Assembly: GCF_900106755.1 (NCBI RefSeq)
Contig: NZ_FNNN01000008.1
Coordinates: forward strand, 62,001 to 126,000
Reading direction: 5' to 3'
Source: Bacteroides faecis MAJ27
GTDB lineage: Bacteria > Bacteroidota > Bacteroidia > Bacteroidales > Bacteroidaceae
Length of the DNA: 64,000 nucleotides
Part shown: in pieces, positions 16,535 through 25,106 of the stretch
How the letters are laid out: the number at the start of each line of letters is the position of its first letter
Numbering within the stretch: position 1 is the first letter of the stretch
Position numbers and translations under genes: made by a program
Notes under the pieces: generated by a model
The model's database searches: none
What the model saw: only the letters and a program-made list of their open reading frames with translations
What the model was told of the DNA's origin: nothing

Positions 16535-18616
16535 ATGAAACTATTCTATAGACAACTTCTTATATTGACATGCTTTATATCCCTGCCAGTCTCTGTATTA
16601 TATGCTCAACAGGGAACCAACCAATACATTCCTGTCAGCCAACACCAAACCATAGAAAGCGGAACTTACTGGCCGGCAGGTCAGATGCTGCCTCATTTTG
16701 CCACTCCTGCATCACAGCTGGACGGAATAGATATGAAACAGGGTAAGCTATCTTCGGAAGAAAAGACGATGCTGCTGGCTGTACAGGGGATAATCAACAA
16801 GCGGCAACCACGCATCTTCTTGTACGAGCATTTCAGCGAAGGTAAACATAAATGGCCCCGCTTGCTGAATTTATCCGTCAACGAACTCGAAGCTACCCAA
16901 TACATGCGGTTAGTAAGCAAATACAAGAATGAACTGAAAGGAGTGATTCTATACGATCCGGAAAAGAGCGTCCATTACCTGAACCTGGCCTCAACAGTTG
17001 CCGGACTGGAAGATGCAATTCCCGTAACTTCCCAACTATACGAGCTTTTAAAGCAACAAAATATCCAGCTTCCCGTATTGGCAGACCTCAGAAAGCTGCC
17101 TTACACCAAAGCCACGGAAATCTACGAATACATGTACGACCAGTACTGGAAAAAGTGCACGCACCGTCTGCTCATCAGCCTTCCGCCCCAACGCGGCTTT
17201 GTACGCGACTTGGCAGTTGCATCAGGAGCAGCTATCGTGTGGCTGGACGCACGTGACTGGAAAGAAAATACAGTATTACGCAAGTTTATGAAAACCATGC
17301 AGCCGGGAGAAAGCATCATTACCGGTTGGTATGCCGAAGAACGCTCCGGTATAGGCCTTGCCACAGAATATGGGCTCTCAACCATCCCTTCCGATTTCTA
17401 TGAAAATACAACAGTGTATGCAGGCATGCAACAGCAGATTCAGTATCCGGAAATACCCAAAATGCCCGCACTGGAAAACAAAATTTATCTGGCACTATAT
17501 ATGAGCGACGGCGACAACGTGCAATACTGCCAGCATGCCATGTCCGAACTATGGGACAAAAAAGGAAGAGGCGTGATACCTATCAACTGGACGATCAGCC
17601 CGGGATTAGTGGACTTCGGACCGGGACTGCTTAATCATTATTACACGACAGCCACCCCCAACGACTTCTTTGCATCCGGCCCCTCCGGTATGGGATATTC
17701 GTTGATTTACGACGCTCACAATTATCTTTGGAATGCAACCTCCGGAACAGACTTCACCCCTTATGCAAAACTGACCCAGCAATACCTGGAGAAAAGCGGA
17801 CTACGTGTCATCACCATCTGGGACGAAGTAAATCAGAAGCAAATGGGAGCTTATGCCCGTAACTGCCGTTACCTGTACGGCCTGACACAACAAGACTGGG
17901 AACGACGCCCGTATAAAGTGCCGACTTACATACAGGACCATAAACTCGCCTTCGTTCCGAATCTTCCTTGTTATGCCAACGGAGTGGATGTAATCTACTC
18001 CTTCTGGAGAGACACCATAGCCAAATTTGACGGTTCGCATCCCATATTCCTTTCCGCACAAGGTGAATCCTGGAAAATGGGACCGGACAATATCGTTGTC
18101 TTGAAGAAGCGTCTGGAAGAACTATCACCGGGCAATATTGTAATCTGCCGGGGCGACCATTTCTTCAATCTTCACAATCAGGCCAATTACCTGCCTTTCA
18201 ATCTGACACTCTTACCCAAAATGAAGATAACTTCCAGTCCGACTTCCACAGAAACGAAGTTTGCAGCAGACGGCACGCCCTGCGAAGGACACCTGTGGAT
18301 ATCTAAGAAAGAAGGGAATCGCGCTTGGATACAATTCGATTTTAAAAATGAATACCTGATCAGTCGTTATGTAGTACGTCATGCCGGAAACGCAGGACTA
18401 CCGGAACGACTAAATACACGGTCTTTTTCAATAGAAGTCAGTCAGGACGGTAAGAAATGGACTCGTGTAGATATCCAAAAAGGAAATACAGTATCTGTGA
18501 CGGACGTAGATATCACTCCGACAAGCGGAAGATATGTACGCCTGCTGATACAGGATGCAGGGGAAGATGGTATAGCCCGCATTGGGGATGTGGAAATCTA
18601 CGGGTGCAGGAAATAA
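16535..18616 (+). CDS. GxGYxYP-family putative glycoside hydrolase with C-terminal F5/8 (discoidin) domain
   Basis: A 693-residue secreted protein with a signal peptide ending LYA-QQ. An N-terminal GxGYxYP_N-like region (about 45-300) is followed by the larger domain (about 310-545), with SDGDNVQYCQHAM at about 325 and the family's name motif in the variant form SGPSGMGYSLIYDAHN at about 385. The second tyrosine-proline of the name motif is replaced here by Ile-Tyr. The last 130 residues form an F5/8 type C carbohydrate-binding-like domain (RYVVRHAGNAG, RYVRLLIQDAG). No activity is established for this family to my knowledge. It is the last gene of the panE-lgt-CAT run, 21 bases behind the CAT-like gene. 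Confidence 0.8.
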   Translation: MKLFYRQLLILTCFISLPVSVLYAQQGTNQYIPVSQHQTIESGTYWPAGQMLPHFATPASQLDGIDMKQGKLSSEEKTMLLAVQGIINKRQPRIFLYEHFSEGKHKWPRLLNLSVNELEATQYMRLVSKYKNELKGVILYDPEKSVHYLNLASTVAGLEDAIPVTSQLYELLKQQNIQLPVLADLRKLPYTKATEIYEYMYDQYWKKCTHRLLISLPPQRGFVRDLAVASGAAIVWLDARDWKENTVLRKFMKTMQPGESIITGWYAEERSGIGLATEYGLSTIPSDFYENTTVYAGMQQQIQYPEIPKMPALENKIYLALYMSDGDNVQYCQHAMSELWDKKGRGVIPINWTISPGLVDFGPGLLNHYYTTATPNDFFASGPSGMGYSLIYDAHNYLWNATSGTDFTPYAKLTQQYLEKSGLRVITIWDEVNQKQMGAYARNCRYLYGLTQQDWERRPYKVPTYIQDHKLAFVPNLPCYANGVDVIYSFWRDTIAKFDGSHPIFLSAQGESWKMGPDNIVVLKKRLEELSPGNIVICRGDHFFNLHNQANYLPFNLTLLPKMKITSSPTSTETKFAADGTPCEGHLWISKKEGNRAWIQFDFKNEYLISRYVVRHAGNAGLPERLNTRSFSIEVSQDGKKWTRVDIQKGNTVSVTDVDITPTSGRYVRLLIQDAGEDGIARIGDVEIYGCRK

Positions 18617-18617
18617 C

Positions 18618-18665
18618 TGAACTGCACCCCAAAAGTTGGACACAGAACTTTAGGAGTGCAGTTCA
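18618..18665. terminator. Convergent-gene hairpin resembling paired IS3-family ends
   Basis: TGAACTGCAC at 18618-18627 pairs perfectly with GTGCAGTTCA at 18656-18665, and pairing continues inwards to about 20 bases with two mismatches around an 8-base loop. It lies between the convergent stops at 18616 and 18669, so it can act as a shared terminator. The arm TGAACTGCACCCCAAAAGTT resembles the terminal repeats of IS3/IS150-type elements from memory. Confidence 0.6.
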
Positions 18666-18668
18666 TCA

Positions 18669-21287
18669 TTATTTGCCCCTGACTATCTTCTTAATATCAT
18701 TCAGCTTATTCAACGCCTCAATCGGAGTAAGATTATTCACATCCAGATTGAGTATCTCATCGCGAATCTGGCAAAGTATCGGGTCATCCAACTGGAAGAA
18801 GCTGAGTTGCATACCGCTTCTGTTCTCACTGACTTCCGCTAATGGTTTGCCGGAGATACCTTGCTGACGGTTATCCGATTCCAATTGTTTCAAAATGGCA
18901 TTGGCACGCTTCACAATACTCTTCGGCATACCCGCCATTTTTGCTACATGGATACCGAAGGAGTGTTCGCTTCCTCCACGTTCCAGCTTACGGAGGAAAA
19001 TCACTTTATTGTCCACTTCCTTCACAGACACATTGTAGTTCTTGATACGCTTGAAGGATTTCTCCATCTCGTTCAGTTCATGATAATGGGTGGCAAACAA
19101 GGTGCGTGCTTTCGCTTTCGGATGTTCGTGGATATACTCTACGATGGCCCAGGCAATAGAAATACCGTCATAAGTAGACGTACCGCGCCCCAACTCATCG
19201 AATAGCACCAGACTCCGGGAAGAGACATTATTTAAAATATCCGCAGCCTCATTCATTTCCACCATAAAAGTAGACTCGCCTACCGAAATATTATCACTGG
19301 CACCCACACGGGTGAAAATCTTATCCACCAAGCCGATATGAGCACGTTCCGCAGGTACAAACGAACCGATTTGCGCCAACAGCGTAATCAGTGCAGTCTG
19401 GCGCAAGAGCGCAGACTTACCTGCCATGTTCGGACCTGTGATAATGATGATCTGCTGTGTGGTACTATCCAGCATTACGTCATTGGCAATGTACTTCTCA
19501 CCAATCGGAAGCTGCTTTTCAATCACAGGGTGACGTCCCTGGCGGATATCCAGCACATCATTATCCTCAATAATCGGGCGAATATAATTATTCTCACGCG
19601 CCACATTAGCGAAAGACAACAGGCAGTCCAGACGGGCTATCTGATTCGCATTAATCTGTATCTGCGGGATGAACTCCGTCAATGCCTGCACCAAGTCAGT
19701 ATAAAGCTGGGTTTCCAGGACGAGAATCTTATCTTCCGCTCCCAGAATCTTTTCTTCGTATACCTTCAGTTCCTGTGTGATATAGCGTTCTGCATTGACC
19801 AGCGTCTGCTTACGAATCCATTCCTGCGGAACCTTATCCTTATGTATGTTGCGGACTTCTATATAATAACCGAATACATTATTGTAAGCTACCTTCAAGC
19901 TCGGAATACCCGTCTGCTCACTCTCACGCTGCTGTATCTGCAGCAAGTAATCTTTCCCGGAGTAGGAGATACGGCGCAAATCATCCAGTTCCTCATTCAC
20001 ACCGTCTTTAATCACTCCACCTTTGTTGATCAGCAAAGGAGGATCATTATTGATCTCTTTAGCAATCCGGTCACGAATAGAAATGCAAAGATTCAGTTGT
20101 TCGCCTATCCGGTTCAGACTGGCATTATCCGCTTCGAGACAAGCCTGCTTAATGGGCTCAATAGCCTGCAGAGCAACTTTCAGCTGAACTACCTCACGTG
20201 GCGACACCCGTCCTACGGCTACTTTGGAGATAATACGTTCCAGGTCTCCTATCAGGTGCAACTGCTCTTCAATCAGCTCCTTAAAGTCCGGCTGACGGAA
20301 AAAGTATTCCACCACATTCAGACGGTCGTTGATGGGCTTCTCATCTTTCAACGGGAAAACCATCCAGCGTTTCAGCAGACGGGCCCCCATCGGGCTGATT
20401 GTCCGGTCGATCACATTGAGCAAACTGCTGCCGCCATCATTCATACTGCCGATCAACTCGAGGCTGCGGACAGTAAACTTATCCAGACGCACATACTTAT
20501 CTTCCTCGATACGGGCCAGCGAAGTGATATGCCCGATCTGTGTATGCTGTGTCATCGTCAGATATTGCAGGATAGCGCCGGAAGCGATAATACCATTCTT
20601 CAGATGCTCCACCCCGAAGCCTTTCAGGTTTTTGGTCTCAAAGTGCTTCAGCAGTTTCTCGCGGGCAGTAGTTTCAGTAAAGACCCAGTCATCCAGTTCG
20701 AAAGTAAAGAACTTGCTGCCGAAGTTACCTTCGAACATCAGGCGTTTGCCCCGTTCAAAAAGAATCTCTTTCGGTCCGAAATTATTCAGCAATTTGTCTA
20801 CATAGTCGAAGGGACCTTCCGCAGTGAGAAACTCACCGGTAGATATATCCAGAAAAGCAACTCCACAGGAAGCCTTTCCGAAGTGAACGGCAGCCAGGAA
20901 GTTATTTTCTTTATAATTCAGTACATTGTCATTGATAGAGACACCGGGAGTAACCAGTTCGGTGATACCTCTTTTCACCAGTTTCTTCGTCAGTTTCGGG
21001 TCTTCCAACTGGTCGCAGATAGCTACACGCTTTCCGGCACGAATCAACTTCGGAAGATATGTATCGAGCGCATGATGGGGAAATCCTGCCATTTCAACGG
21101 TCTTTCCTTTCCCATTAGCGCGTTTTGTCAGTGTAATTCCTAAAATCTCAGATGCAACAATGGCGTCTGTAGAATATGTTTCGTAAAAGTCACCGCAACG
21201 AAACAGCATCACTGCATCCGGATGTTTGGCTTTCAAGTCCAGAAACTGTTTCATCATGGGGGTAAGCACGATTTCTTCTTCGTTCAC
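18669..21287 (-). CDS. mutS: DNA mismatch repair protein MutS
   Basis: An 872-residue cytoplasmic ATPase that recognises mismatches and recruits MutL. The mismatch-reading Phe-x-Glu motif is CGDFYETY (Phe34, Glu36). Connector, lever and clamp domains follow, then the ATPase with Walker [14 protein letters not shown] (around 620), Walker B and signature [14 protein letters not shown], and the conserved ATHYHEL. Full length and intact. The start codon is GTG at 21287, preceded on the minus strand by AAAGGAGCG, a good ribosome binding site; the next in-frame ATG would delete part of domain I. Candidate promoter at 21336-21343. Confidence 0.98.
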   Translation of the reverse strand: MNEEEIVLTPMMKQFLDLKAKHPDAVMLFRCGDFYETYSTDAIVASEILGITLTKRANGKGKTVEMAGFPHHALDTYLPKLIRAGKRVAICDQLEDPKLTKKLVKRGITELVTPGVSINDNVLNYKENNFLAAVHFGKASCGVAFLDISTGEFLTAEGPFDYVDKLLNNFGPKEILFERGKRLMFEGNFGSKFFTFELDDWVFTETTAREKLLKHFETKNLKGFGVEHLKNGIIASGAILQYLTMTQHTQIGHITSLARIEEDKYVRLDKFTVRSLELIGSMNDGGSSLLNVIDRTISPMGARLLKRWMVFPLKDEKPINDRLNVVEYFFRQPDFKELIEEQLHLIGDLERIISKVAVGRVSPREVVQLKVALQAIEPIKQACLEADNASLNRIGEQLNLCISIRDRIAKEINNDPPLLINKGGVIKDGVNEELDDLRRISYSGKDYLLQIQQRESEQTGIPSLKVAYNNVFGYYIEVRNIHKDKVPQEWIRKQTLVNAERYITQELKVYEEKILGAEDKILVLETQLYTDLVQALTEFIPQIQINANQIARLDCLLSFANVARENNYIRPIIEDNDVLDIRQGRHPVIEKQLPIGEKYIANDVMLDSTTQQIIIITGPNMAGKSALLRQTALITLLAQIGSFVPAERAHIGLVDKIFTRVGASDNISVGESTFMVEMNEAADILNNVSSRSLVLFDELGRGTSTYDGISIAWAIVEYIHEHPKAKARTLFATHYHELNEMEKSFKRIKNYNVSVKEVDNKVIFLRKLERGGSEHSFGIHVAKMAGMPKSIVKRANAILKQLESDNRQQGISGKPLAEVSENRSGMQLSFFQLDDPILCQIRDEILNLDVNNLTPIEALNKLNDIKKIVRGK

Positions 21288-21335
21288 GGTTCGCTCCTTT
21301 TCTTTTTTGTTGAGTGAATAATGAGATTATCGGAG

Positions 21336-21343
21336 CAAAGATA
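21336..21343 (-). promoter_or_regulatory. Candidate -7 box for mutS
   Basis: Minus strand TATCTTTG with TTGA 19 bases upstream, close to the Bacteroides consensus TTTG-N19-TAnnTTTG. The leader would be about 42 bases. Confidence 0.5.
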
Positions 21344-21491
21344 ACAGTTTTTCGTCAGAGAATCAACGGAATTTCCTGTTTCAATTTTCACAATTAGTGT
21401 TGCATCCTTTTAAAAAAGCAGGTCCAATTTCTTAACAAGCAGGAAGAAAATCTTAAAACGTGTTATAAAACATGCTATTTTACTTGGATTA

Positions 21492-21522
21492 TTTGCTAAT
21501 TTCCCAAGAGTCCGTATCTTTG
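21492..21522 (+). promoter_or_regulatory. Full-consensus Bacteroides promoter for a candidate small RNA
   Basis: TTTG at 21492-21495, a 19-base spacer, then TATCTTTG at 21515-21522. This is the best promoter in the window, with both elements exact. It does not precede a plus-strand gene; the next gene to the right is convergent. Transcription should begin near 21529. Confidence 0.7.
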
Positions 21523-21528
21523 CAATGT

Positions 21529-21590
21529 GTTTTTCATAGTATTAGATTTAAGGTTAACAAAGGTTGGGTCAAGGCGTTGACCCTTTTTTT
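21529..21590 (+). ncRNA. Candidate small RNA of about 60 nt
   Basis: Bounded on the left by the consensus promoter at 21492-21522 and on the right by an intrinsic terminator. No open frame of useful size is present. The body (TTTTCATAGTATTAGATTTA and following bases to about 21565) is single-stranded and AT-rich, and I believe similar sequences recur in Bacteroides genomes next to varying terminator stems. It lies between mutS and the AraC gene. The ends are inferred from the promoter and terminator only. Confidence 0.55.
21566..21590 (+). terminator. Intrinsic terminator of the candidate small RNA
   Basis: GGGTCAA (21566-21572), loop GGCG, TTGACCC (21577-21583), then seven Ts. A perfect 7-bp stem with a U-tract. 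Confidence 0.85.
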
Positions 21591-21620
21591 ATGTCCATAC
21601 GTCTCGTTCGCCTCTTTTTC

Positions 21621-22490
21621 TTATTCAGCCAGCATCATCTTTTTATAGTAAGACGGACTGAATCCGGTATGCTTCTTAAATGACTTGTTAAAATGGGAAA
21701 TAGTATCAAATCCGCACTCCACACTAATCTGCGAGATATTCATATCGCCCATAAGCAGCAGTTTACATGCATATCCTATCCGCATCTCCAATATATAATT
21801 CTTAAACGATTTGCCCGTTTTACTCTTAAAGAAGCGGCAGAATGCAGCAGGATTCATGGCAGCCAGAGAGGATATTTCATTCAGGTCGATCTGTCGCGTA
21901 TAGTTTTTATTCAGGTAAGCTATGATTTTATCGATTCTCGATCCATCATATATAATATCATTCTCGAAGTCAGAAGTCGATATTACAGACCGGGAAGTAA
22001 CGTTTGCCATCTCTTTCAAAAGTTGCAGGAAAGAAGTGATCTGGTCAACCCCTGTCTCCAACGGAATGGATTCGAGCAGCTCAACCAGTCTTGAAGAACA
22101 GCCTGCGGGAAAGTAAATCCCCCGTTGTGCCTCTTCAAGCAGATTTTTGATCTTAATGAAATGGGGATAGTAATTAAAGGCATGGTGCATGAAGTCTTTT
22201 TCAAACTGGATGATAGTACCTGTTGTCCGGAGTGTACTGCCTTCTTTTTGATATACATCATCACTTTTCATATAATGGGGCAGATCAGAGCCTAGCAGAA
22301 TGATATCACCATCCGCATATTTCTCCGCATTATTTCCGACAAACCGCATCCCCGTACCTTCTTTTACATAGATAACTTCATACTCCGTATGGAAATGCCA
22401 CGGATAAGTGAAGTAAGGGTAGTCATAAAAACGAGCCTTCAAAGGGGATGACTTCGATATAGGAAGCTGCTCGTTCATTATCTTTCTCAT
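21621..22490 (-). CDS. AraC-family transcriptional regulator with cupin sensor
   Basis: A 289-residue cytoplasmic one-component regulator, probably controlling the divergent GH2-GH115 genes. An N-terminal cupin-like arm (YPWHFHTEYEVIYVKEG, about 25-45, with two His and a Glu) is the sugar sensor, and the C-terminal 100 residues are the two-helix-turn-helix AraC domain (IDLNEISSLAAMNPAAFCRF and ISQISVECGFDTISHFNKSF). I place the start at the ATG at 22490, because the open frame upstream to 22607 crosses the gene's own predicted -7 box (22530-22537) and most of the divergent promoter region. Confidence 0.88.
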   Translation of the reverse strand: MRKIMNEQLPISKSSPLKARFYDYPYFTYPWHFHTEYEVIYVKEGTGMRFVGNNAEKYADGDIILLGSDLPHYMKSDDVYQKEGSTLRTTGTIIQFEKDFMHHAFNYYPHFIKIKNLLEEAQRGIYFPAGCSSRLVELLESIPLETGVDQITSFLQLLKEMANVTSRSVISTSDFENDIIYDGSRIDKIIAYLNKNYTRQIDLNEISSLAAMNPAAFCRFFKSKTGKSFKNYILEMRIGYACKLLLMGDMNISQISVECGFDTISHFNKSFKKHTGFSPSYYKKMMLAE

Positions 22491-22529
22491 AACCAGCTCT
22501 GTTAATTGCAAATTTGAAATAACTATATG

Positions 22530-22537
22530 CAAATATA
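22530..22537 (-). promoter_or_regulatory. Candidate -7 box of the AraC gene
   Basis: Minus strand TATATTTG, matching TAnnTTTG, with a leader of about 33 bases to the ATG at 22490. No clear -33 element. Confidence 0.4.
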
Positions 22538-22564
22538 GGAAAAAACATTTATTATACATATCGC

Positions 22565-22572
22565 TACTTTTG
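22565..22572 (+). promoter_or_regulatory. Candidate -7 box of the GH2-GH115 operon
   Basis: TACTTTTG, matching TAnnTTTG, with a leader of about 43 bases to the GH2 ATG. No clear -33 TTTG, as expected for an activator-dependent promoter. Confidence 0.45.
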
Positions 22573-22621
22573 CAACAAATTAAAAAGGTTAACTCTAAAA
22601 TAATCAATCTATAAACTATCT

Positions 22622-25078
22622 ATGAGTAATATCAGCCATTATGAGACAAGACTTTTTAAATATTTCTTGTACTTACTTTTATTGAGTACGCTTCCATCCC
22701 TAAACATGAAAGCATCTGAAAGAAAGTCTCTTTTCGACAGGAACTGGTATTTTTACCGGGGAGACGTTAGGAATGCAGAATCACCTGTTTACAACGATTC
22801 TGCCTGGAGAAAAGTGGATCTTCCCCATGACTGGAGCATCGAACCACTCGAGAATCAGGAGCCTGATAAAGTAGTAGGACCATTCAGCCGTGAGAGTGTA
22901 GGTGGTTTTGCTACCGGACAAACCGTGGGTGGCAAAGGGTGGTATCGTAAAACTTTCATTATCTCACCGGAAGATGCCGGGAAAAGACACGAGTTATACT
23001 TCGAAGGAATTTATAACCAATCGGAAATATGGATCAATGGGCAGAAGGCGTATTATAATGTCTACGGATACACCTCTTTCAGAGTAGACATAACACCTTA
23101 CTGTAAGCCAGCAGGAGAGAAAAACATAATAGCCGTTAAAGTTATAAATGAAGGCAAAAACTCCCGCTGGTATACAGGATCGGGTATTTATCGTCATGTA
23201 TGGATGATCCGTACTTCACCGTCCTATATTGAGGATTGGGGTACTTTCATAAGCACCAACAGCATTGATAAGGAACAAGCCGTCGTCATACTGAACACAA
23301 CCATTGTTAACGGAGATACAGAAGAAGGAGAATATACCGTAAATATCAACCTTACTTCCCCCAGGGGAAAAGTTGTGTCTACCACCAATAGCACTGTAAA
23401 AATGACATCAGGAAATAAACATGAAATTCCTTTTACCATCACAGTGAAGAAACCCCGGTTATGGTCTACCGATACACCGGAGCTGTATATAGCTAACATC
23501 AGTCTTTGGAAAAATAAAAAAAAGAAAGACGAACTATCCATCCCATTCGGTATTCGTACCATACATTTCTCTACCGGAAAAGGATTTGAACTCAACGGAG
23601 TACCTATGAAATTAAAAGGTGGCTGTGTTCACCATGACAACGGTCTTTTAGGATCAGCCGCCTTCGACAGAGCAGAAGAAAGAAAAATACAATTGCTGAA
23701 ACAGAATGGATTCAATGCAGTACGTACCTCCCACAACCCAATGTCCGAAAGTTTTATGTCGGCTTGCGACCGATTAGGCATGTTGGTTATTGACGAAGCA
23801 TTCGACCAATGGAAAATAAAAAAGAATCCGGAAGATTATCATCTTTATTTTAACGAGTGGAGCGCACGTGACATCCGGTCTTTAGTGCTAAGAGACCGTA
23901 ATCATCCTTCGGTAATCATGTGGAGCATCGGAAATGAAATCAGGGAACGTATTTCGGACAATGGACTCAAGATTGCAGAAGATTTGAAAAAAGAAATACT
24001 TAAGCATGATAATACCCGTCCTGTCACCGCCGGAGTAAATAAGTACTGGGATAAAGACAGGAAGAATATGCTTTCTCTTGAAAAGGCTTTCAGGCATCTT
24101 GACGTAGCCGGTTACAATTATATGTGGCGTTTTTATGAGGAAGACCATGCCAAATATCCCGAACGCATCATGTACAGCAGTGAAAGTGTGGCCAACGAAG
24201 CATCTCAAAACTGGGATAAAGTAGAAAAGCTTCCCTACGTCATAGGAGATTTTATATGGACAGCAATTGATTACCTCGGCGAATCGGGACTGGGCAATTC
24301 TATCGAAGTAGATCCGGAAGAAAACGTACACCAGTTCATGGGTTGGCCCTGGTTTAATGGCTGGTGTGGAGATATTGACCTTTTAGGCGTAAAAAAAGCT
24401 CAATCCTACTATCGTGATATTTTATGGCACAACAGAAAGATAAGCATGGCAGTCGAAACACCTGTCCCAGAAGGTAAGATCCGTAAAGTAAGTTTCTGGG
24501 GATGGCCTGAAGAATCCTTATCATGGACCTTTCCCGGAATGGAAAATAAAATGATGAAAGTTAATGTATATACGCGTGCTTCTAAAGTGAGATTATACCT
24601 GAATGATTCTCTTGTAGGTGAGAAAGAAACAAACGAACTATATAAAGCTTCCTTTAGAGTGCCCTATCAGGCAGGGAAACTAACAGCAGTGGAAGTAAAC
24701 GAGAATGGAAAAGGGGATTCCGTCATACTGGAAACTACCGGAGAACCTGTCGCCCTCAGATTAACAGCCGATAAGACAAAGATGAAAGCTCATGGGCAGG
24801 ACCTCTCCTATGTACTAATAGAACTTGTTGATAAAAAAGGAAATATCATCTCTCACAATGACCGTAAAATACAGATTAGTCATAAAGGAACCGGCAAGAT
24901 CATCGGCTCCGGAAATGCTTCTCCAACAGATATGGCAAGTTTCGGCTCACTTCAACCGATGCTTTTCAAAGGAAGAGCAATGGTAATTGTCCGCTCCGGC
25001 TACGAGCCCGGAGAAATGAAATTGACAGTGAGTGCAGGAGGAGTACAACCAGCAACAATCGCTCTAAAAACAAAATGA
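22622..25078 (+). CDS. GH2 family beta-glycosidase (beta-galactosidase-like)
   Basis: An 818-residue secreted enzyme with a hydrophobic N-terminus (signal about 1-31, ending near MKA-SE). GH2 domain order is clear: sugar-binding jelly roll (about 35-200), Ig-like domain (205-310), TIM barrel (315-600), then C-terminal DUF4982-like and Ig-like domains. The acid/base is Glu439 (SIGNEIRER) and the nucleophile is Glu521 (MYSSESVANE). The conserved RTSHNPMS motif is present. Beta-galactosidase and beta-glucuronidase cannot be separated confidently; no Asn-x-Lys glucuronate-recognition motif is obvious to me, which leans away from glucuronidase. It pairs with GH115 downstream (28-base gap). Confidence 0.88.
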   Translation: MSNISHYETRLFKYFLYLLLLSTLPSLNMKASERKSLFDRNWYFYRGDVRNAESPVYNDSAWRKVDLPHDWSIEPLENQEPDKVVGPFSRESVGGFATGQTVGGKGWYRKTFIISPEDAGKRHELYFEGIYNQSEIWINGQKAYYNVYGYTSFRVDITPYCKPAGEKNIIAVKVINEGKNSRWYTGSGIYRHVWMIRTSPSYIEDWGTFISTNSIDKEQAVVILNTTIVNGDTEEGEYTVNINLTSPRGKVVSTTNSTVKMTSGNKHEIPFTITVKKPRLWSTDTPELYIANISLWKNKKKKDELSIPFGIRTIHFSTGKGFELNGVPMKLKGGCVHHDNGLLGSAAFDRAEERKIQLLKQNGFNAVRTSHNPMSESFMSACDRLGMLVIDEAFDQWKIKKNPEDYHLYFNEWSARDIRSLVLRDRNHPSVIMWSIGNEIRERISDNGLKIAEDLKKEILKHDNTRPVTAGVNKYWDKDRKNMLSLEKAFRHLDVAGYNYMWRFYEEDHAKYPERIMYSSESVANEASQNWDKVEKLPYVIGDFIWTAIDYLGESGLGNSIEVDPEENVHQFMGWPWFNGWCGDIDLLGVKKAQSYYRDILWHNRKISMAVETPVPEGKIRKVSFWGWPEESLSWTFPGMENKMMKVNVYTRASKVRLYLNDSLVGEKETNELYKASFRVPYQAGKLTAVEVNENGKGDSVILETTGEPVALRLTADKTKMKAHGQDLSYVLIELVDKKGNIISHNDRKIQISHKGTGKIIGSGNASPTDMASFGSLQPMLFKGRAMVIVRSGYEPGEMKLTVSAGGVQPATIALKTK

Positions 25079-25106
25079 ATTAACCATTTATTCCCATAAA
25101 ATATCC

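Larger units (their letters stand above)
22507..22580. promoter_or_regulatory. Candidate AraC operator half-sites between regulator and GH2
   Basis: TGCAAAT occurs at 22507-22513 and again at 22528-22534, exactly 21 bases apart (two helical turns), the geometry of AraC-type direct-repeat sites. A related TGCAACAAAT lies 43 bases further at 22571-22580. The second copy overlaps the regulator's own -7 box and the third overlaps the GH2 -7 box, suggesting autoregulation and control of GH2-GH115. Confidence 0.45.

Noticed and set aside
18618..18665. An intact insertion sequence
   Set aside because: Only end-like sequences are present, 48 bases in all, with no transposase between or beside them.
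19338..21143. A 601-codon open frame on the plus strand inside mutS
   Set aside because: It is fully antisense to an intact, motif-complete mutS. Its product has no recognisable domain or signal, and it reflects the codon bias of mutS.
22491..22607. N-terminal extension of the AraC regulator by 39 residues
   Set aside because: It covers the predicted promoters and the half-sites of the divergent region; the ATG at 22490 gives a normal AraC-cupin protein.
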